Positions 5,690-6,831 of a stretch of DNA of 6,831 bases are shown one piece after another. The stretch spans positions 1 through 6,831 of the forward strand of contig JAGQUE010000212.1 in the NCBI GenBank assembly GCA_020438665.1, in the 5' to 3' direction. Positions within the stretch are counted from its first letter, which is position 1. The number at the start of each line of letters is the position of its first letter. Position numbers and translations under genes: made by a program. The DNA is from Nocardioidaceae bacterium (GTDB lineage: Bacteria; Actinomycetota; Actinomycetes; Propionibacteriales; Nocardioidaceae). The notes beneath the pieces are model-generated. The model worked only from the letters and a program-made list of their open reading frames with translations. It did not search any database and had not been told where the DNA came from.

Positions 5690-5695
5690 TAGCGT
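5690..5695 (+). promoter_or_regulatory. Putative -10 of the transglycosylase gene
   Basis: TAGCGT matches TAnnnT and would start transcription near 5702, giving a leader of about 98 nt. It lies 22 nt after the end of the conserved 18-mer, whereas in copy 1 the hexamer overlaps the 18-mer directly. No -35 consensus is present. Confidence 0.35.
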
Positions 5696-5799
5696 GGTGA
5701 ACGGCGTGGCGGGGAGGCCACGGCGCAAGGTCGGCTGGGGGACGACGGGCGAAGCAGGCCACTCGGGGGAGTGTGGACGCCCAGACGGAGAGCACTGGC

Positions 5800-6831
5800 A
5801 TGGGGATGCCGCGGGGTCTGATGCTCCGCAGCGCCGGGATCGGCGTCGCGGCGGTGGTGCCCGCTGTCGCGCTGGCGGTCGGGTCCACCCAGCTCAGCTC
5901 CGCAAGCTATGTCATGCCGTCCACGGTGGGCACCCTCGCCGGCCCAACGCCACTGCCCACGATCCCCGCGACGGCGCCGCCGTCCGCCGCTCCTGCGCTG
6001 GAGCGTCCCATCGAGGTGCTGACCGCCCCCCGCAGCGCGGTCGCCGACGTCCACCGGGCCGACGCCGCCTATGCCCGATCGGCCGCGGGCACGACCGGCG
6101 GTGACATCCCCGCCGTCGCCGTCGCCGCCTATATGCGGGCCGCGACCGTGATCAATGCCGCCGACAAGAGCTGCCACCTCGACTGGGAGCTGCTGGCCGC
6201 GATCGGGCGGGTGGAGTCCAACCACGGCCGCTTCGCCGGCAGCACCCTGAACGACGAGGGCGTCGCGACGCCGCCGATCCTGGGCCTGCGTCTCGACGGG
6301 ACCCACGGCACCACCCGCATCACCGACACCGACGCCGGTGAGTACGACGGCGACAAGCGCTTCGACCGAGCCGTCGGCCCGATGCAGTTCATCCCGTCCA
6401 CGTGGAGCTATGTCGGGGTCGACGCGGACGGCGATGGCAAGCGCGACCCCCAGGACATCCAGGACGCGTCGCTGGGCGCCGCGGTCTATCTGTGCGTCGG
6501 CAAGGGCGACCTGTCGACCGTGGCCGGGCAGCGGGCGGCGGTCTATCGCTACAACCACAGCCAGCGCTACGTCGACCTGGTGCTGTCGATCGCTCGCGGC
6601 TATGCCTCCGGGTCGCTGTGGTCGGTGCCGGGCTCCGCCTCGCCGACGACGACGATCAGCTCGGTCACCGACCCCGGCACCACCACCGGCGGCCACACGC
6701 CTCCCCCGCAGGCCGAACCTGTCCTGGTCCAGCTGACCCAGGTGGTGGTCATGGAGCCGCTGCCACCCCTGCCGGAGCCCCCGGCCGACGTCCCGCCGCC
6801 CCCGGGCCACGTCCCCGGACCGACAGATCCC
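5800..6831 (+). CDS. Secreted lytic murein transglycosylase (SLT_2/MltB-like), 3' end beyond the window
   Basis: The first 344 residues are visible and open to the edge. The protein would cleave the MurNAc-GlcNAc bond of peptidoglycan outside the membrane, for wall growth or turnover. The signal sequence has Arg5 and Arg10, a hydrophobic core at 11-28 and possible cleavage near 33-35. A Pro/Ala/Thr-rich linker follows to about 105. The catalytic domain (about 105-270) contains CHLDW (125-129), LLAAIGRVESNHG with the likely catalytic Glu139, and GPMQFIPSTW (193-202). Asp208, 210, 212, 216 and 219 form an EF-hand-type calcium loop like that of E. coli Slt35. Cys125 and Cys232 may form a disulfide. 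After 275 comes a Thr/Gly then Pro-rich tail of unknown total length. The ATG at 5800 has GGAGAG at 5787-5792 (7-nt spacing); an in-frame GTG at 5773 lacks a well-spaced site. The gene is divergent from tmk. Confidence 0.94.
   Translation, partial: MGMPRGLMLRSAGIGVAAVVPAVALAVGSTQLSSASYVMPSTVGTLAGPTPLPTIPATAPPSAAPALERPIEVLTAPRSAVADVHRADAAYARSAAGTTGGDIPAVAVAAYMRAATVINAADKSCHLDWELLAAIGRVESNHGRFAGSTLNDEGVATPPILGLRLDGTHGTTRITDTDAGEYDGDKRFDRAVGPMQFIPSTWSYVGVDADGDGKRDPQDIQDASLGAAVYLCVGKGDLSTVAGQRAAVYRYNHSQRYVDLVLSIARGYASGSLWSVPGSASPTTTISSVTDPGTTTGGHTPPPQAEPVLVQLTQVVVMEPLPPLPEPPADVPPPPGHVPGPTDP

Larger units (their letters stand above)
5406..5799. other. Divergent intergenic region between tmk and the transglycosylase gene
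   Basis: These 394 nt carry no convincing complete gene. Nearest tmk lies an open stretch (5406-5471) that may be its N-terminal extension. The middle holds a tmk promoter candidate, the four-block element (5575-5667) and a short inverted repeat, AGAGTC-N4-GACTCT, at 5616-5631. The right part is the presumed transglycosylase leader, with two small hairpins: CGTGGC/GCCACG at 5705-5722 with a GGGGAG loop, and a bulged one at 5759-5776. No known riboswitch pattern was recognised. Confidence 0.6.

Noticed and set aside
5700..5799. c-di-AMP (ydaO) riboswitch in the transglycosylase leader
   Set aside because: Such riboswitches often precede actinobacterial wall hydrolases, but the conserved GAACCCG-type and CAGCTAACC-type segments are absent. 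Only two small hairpins are present.
5491..6810. Long minus-strand open frame opposite the transglycosylase
   Set aside because: The plus strand carries the transglycosylase motifs and a good start. The minus-strand product is low-complexity shadow.

Overview
This 6.8 kb window is high-GC DNA with strongly G/C-biased third codon positions. It looks like an actinobacterium. Nocardioides or a close relative (Propionibacteriales) is my best guess from the protein sequences, but that is inference. No rRNA, insertion sequence or CRISPR array is visible, and most of the window reads as ordinary chromosome.

Layout, left to right. (1) Positions 1-23 hold the 5' end of a tRNA on the minus strand, probably tRNA-Thr, cut by the window edge. 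(2) A plus-strand cassette of three small genes follows (267-1885): a CvnD/MglA-like small GTPase, a roadblock/LC7 protein that overlaps it by ATGA, and a second small protein that looks like a divergent roadblock-type protein. (3) A 138-nt convergent gap (1886-2023) carries two perfect hairpins that can end transcription from both sides. (4) A minus-strand operon runs tmk (thymidylate kinase), holB (DNA polymerase III delta') and a secreted S33/TAP-type alpha/beta hydrolase. Each gene overlaps the next by 4 nt (GTGA, then ATGA). The order tmk-holB-hydrolase-tRNA-Thr is a familiar actinobacterial housekeeping arrangement, with the GTPase cassette lying between the hydrolase and the tRNA. (5) A 394-nt divergent intergenic region (5406-5799) follows. 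(6) A plus-strand secreted lytic murein transglycosylase (SLT_2/MltB-like, with an EF-hand-type calcium loop and a proline-rich tail) runs off the right edge.

How the parts may work together. tmk and holB serve nucleotide supply and replication. The hydrolase and the transglycosylase act outside the membrane. The GTPase and roadblock proteins resemble the G-protein half of Streptomyces conservons (CvnB/CvnD) or an MglA/MglB polarity switch, but no sensor kinase or DUF742 gene is next to them. The most unusual signal is non-coding. The regions upstream of the GTPase operon and of the transglycosylase share four sequence blocks in the same order, one of them identical at 16 of 18 bases, with spacings that differ by 11-12 nt. 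This suggests one regulator controls both units, linking a G-protein switch to cell-wall remodelling.
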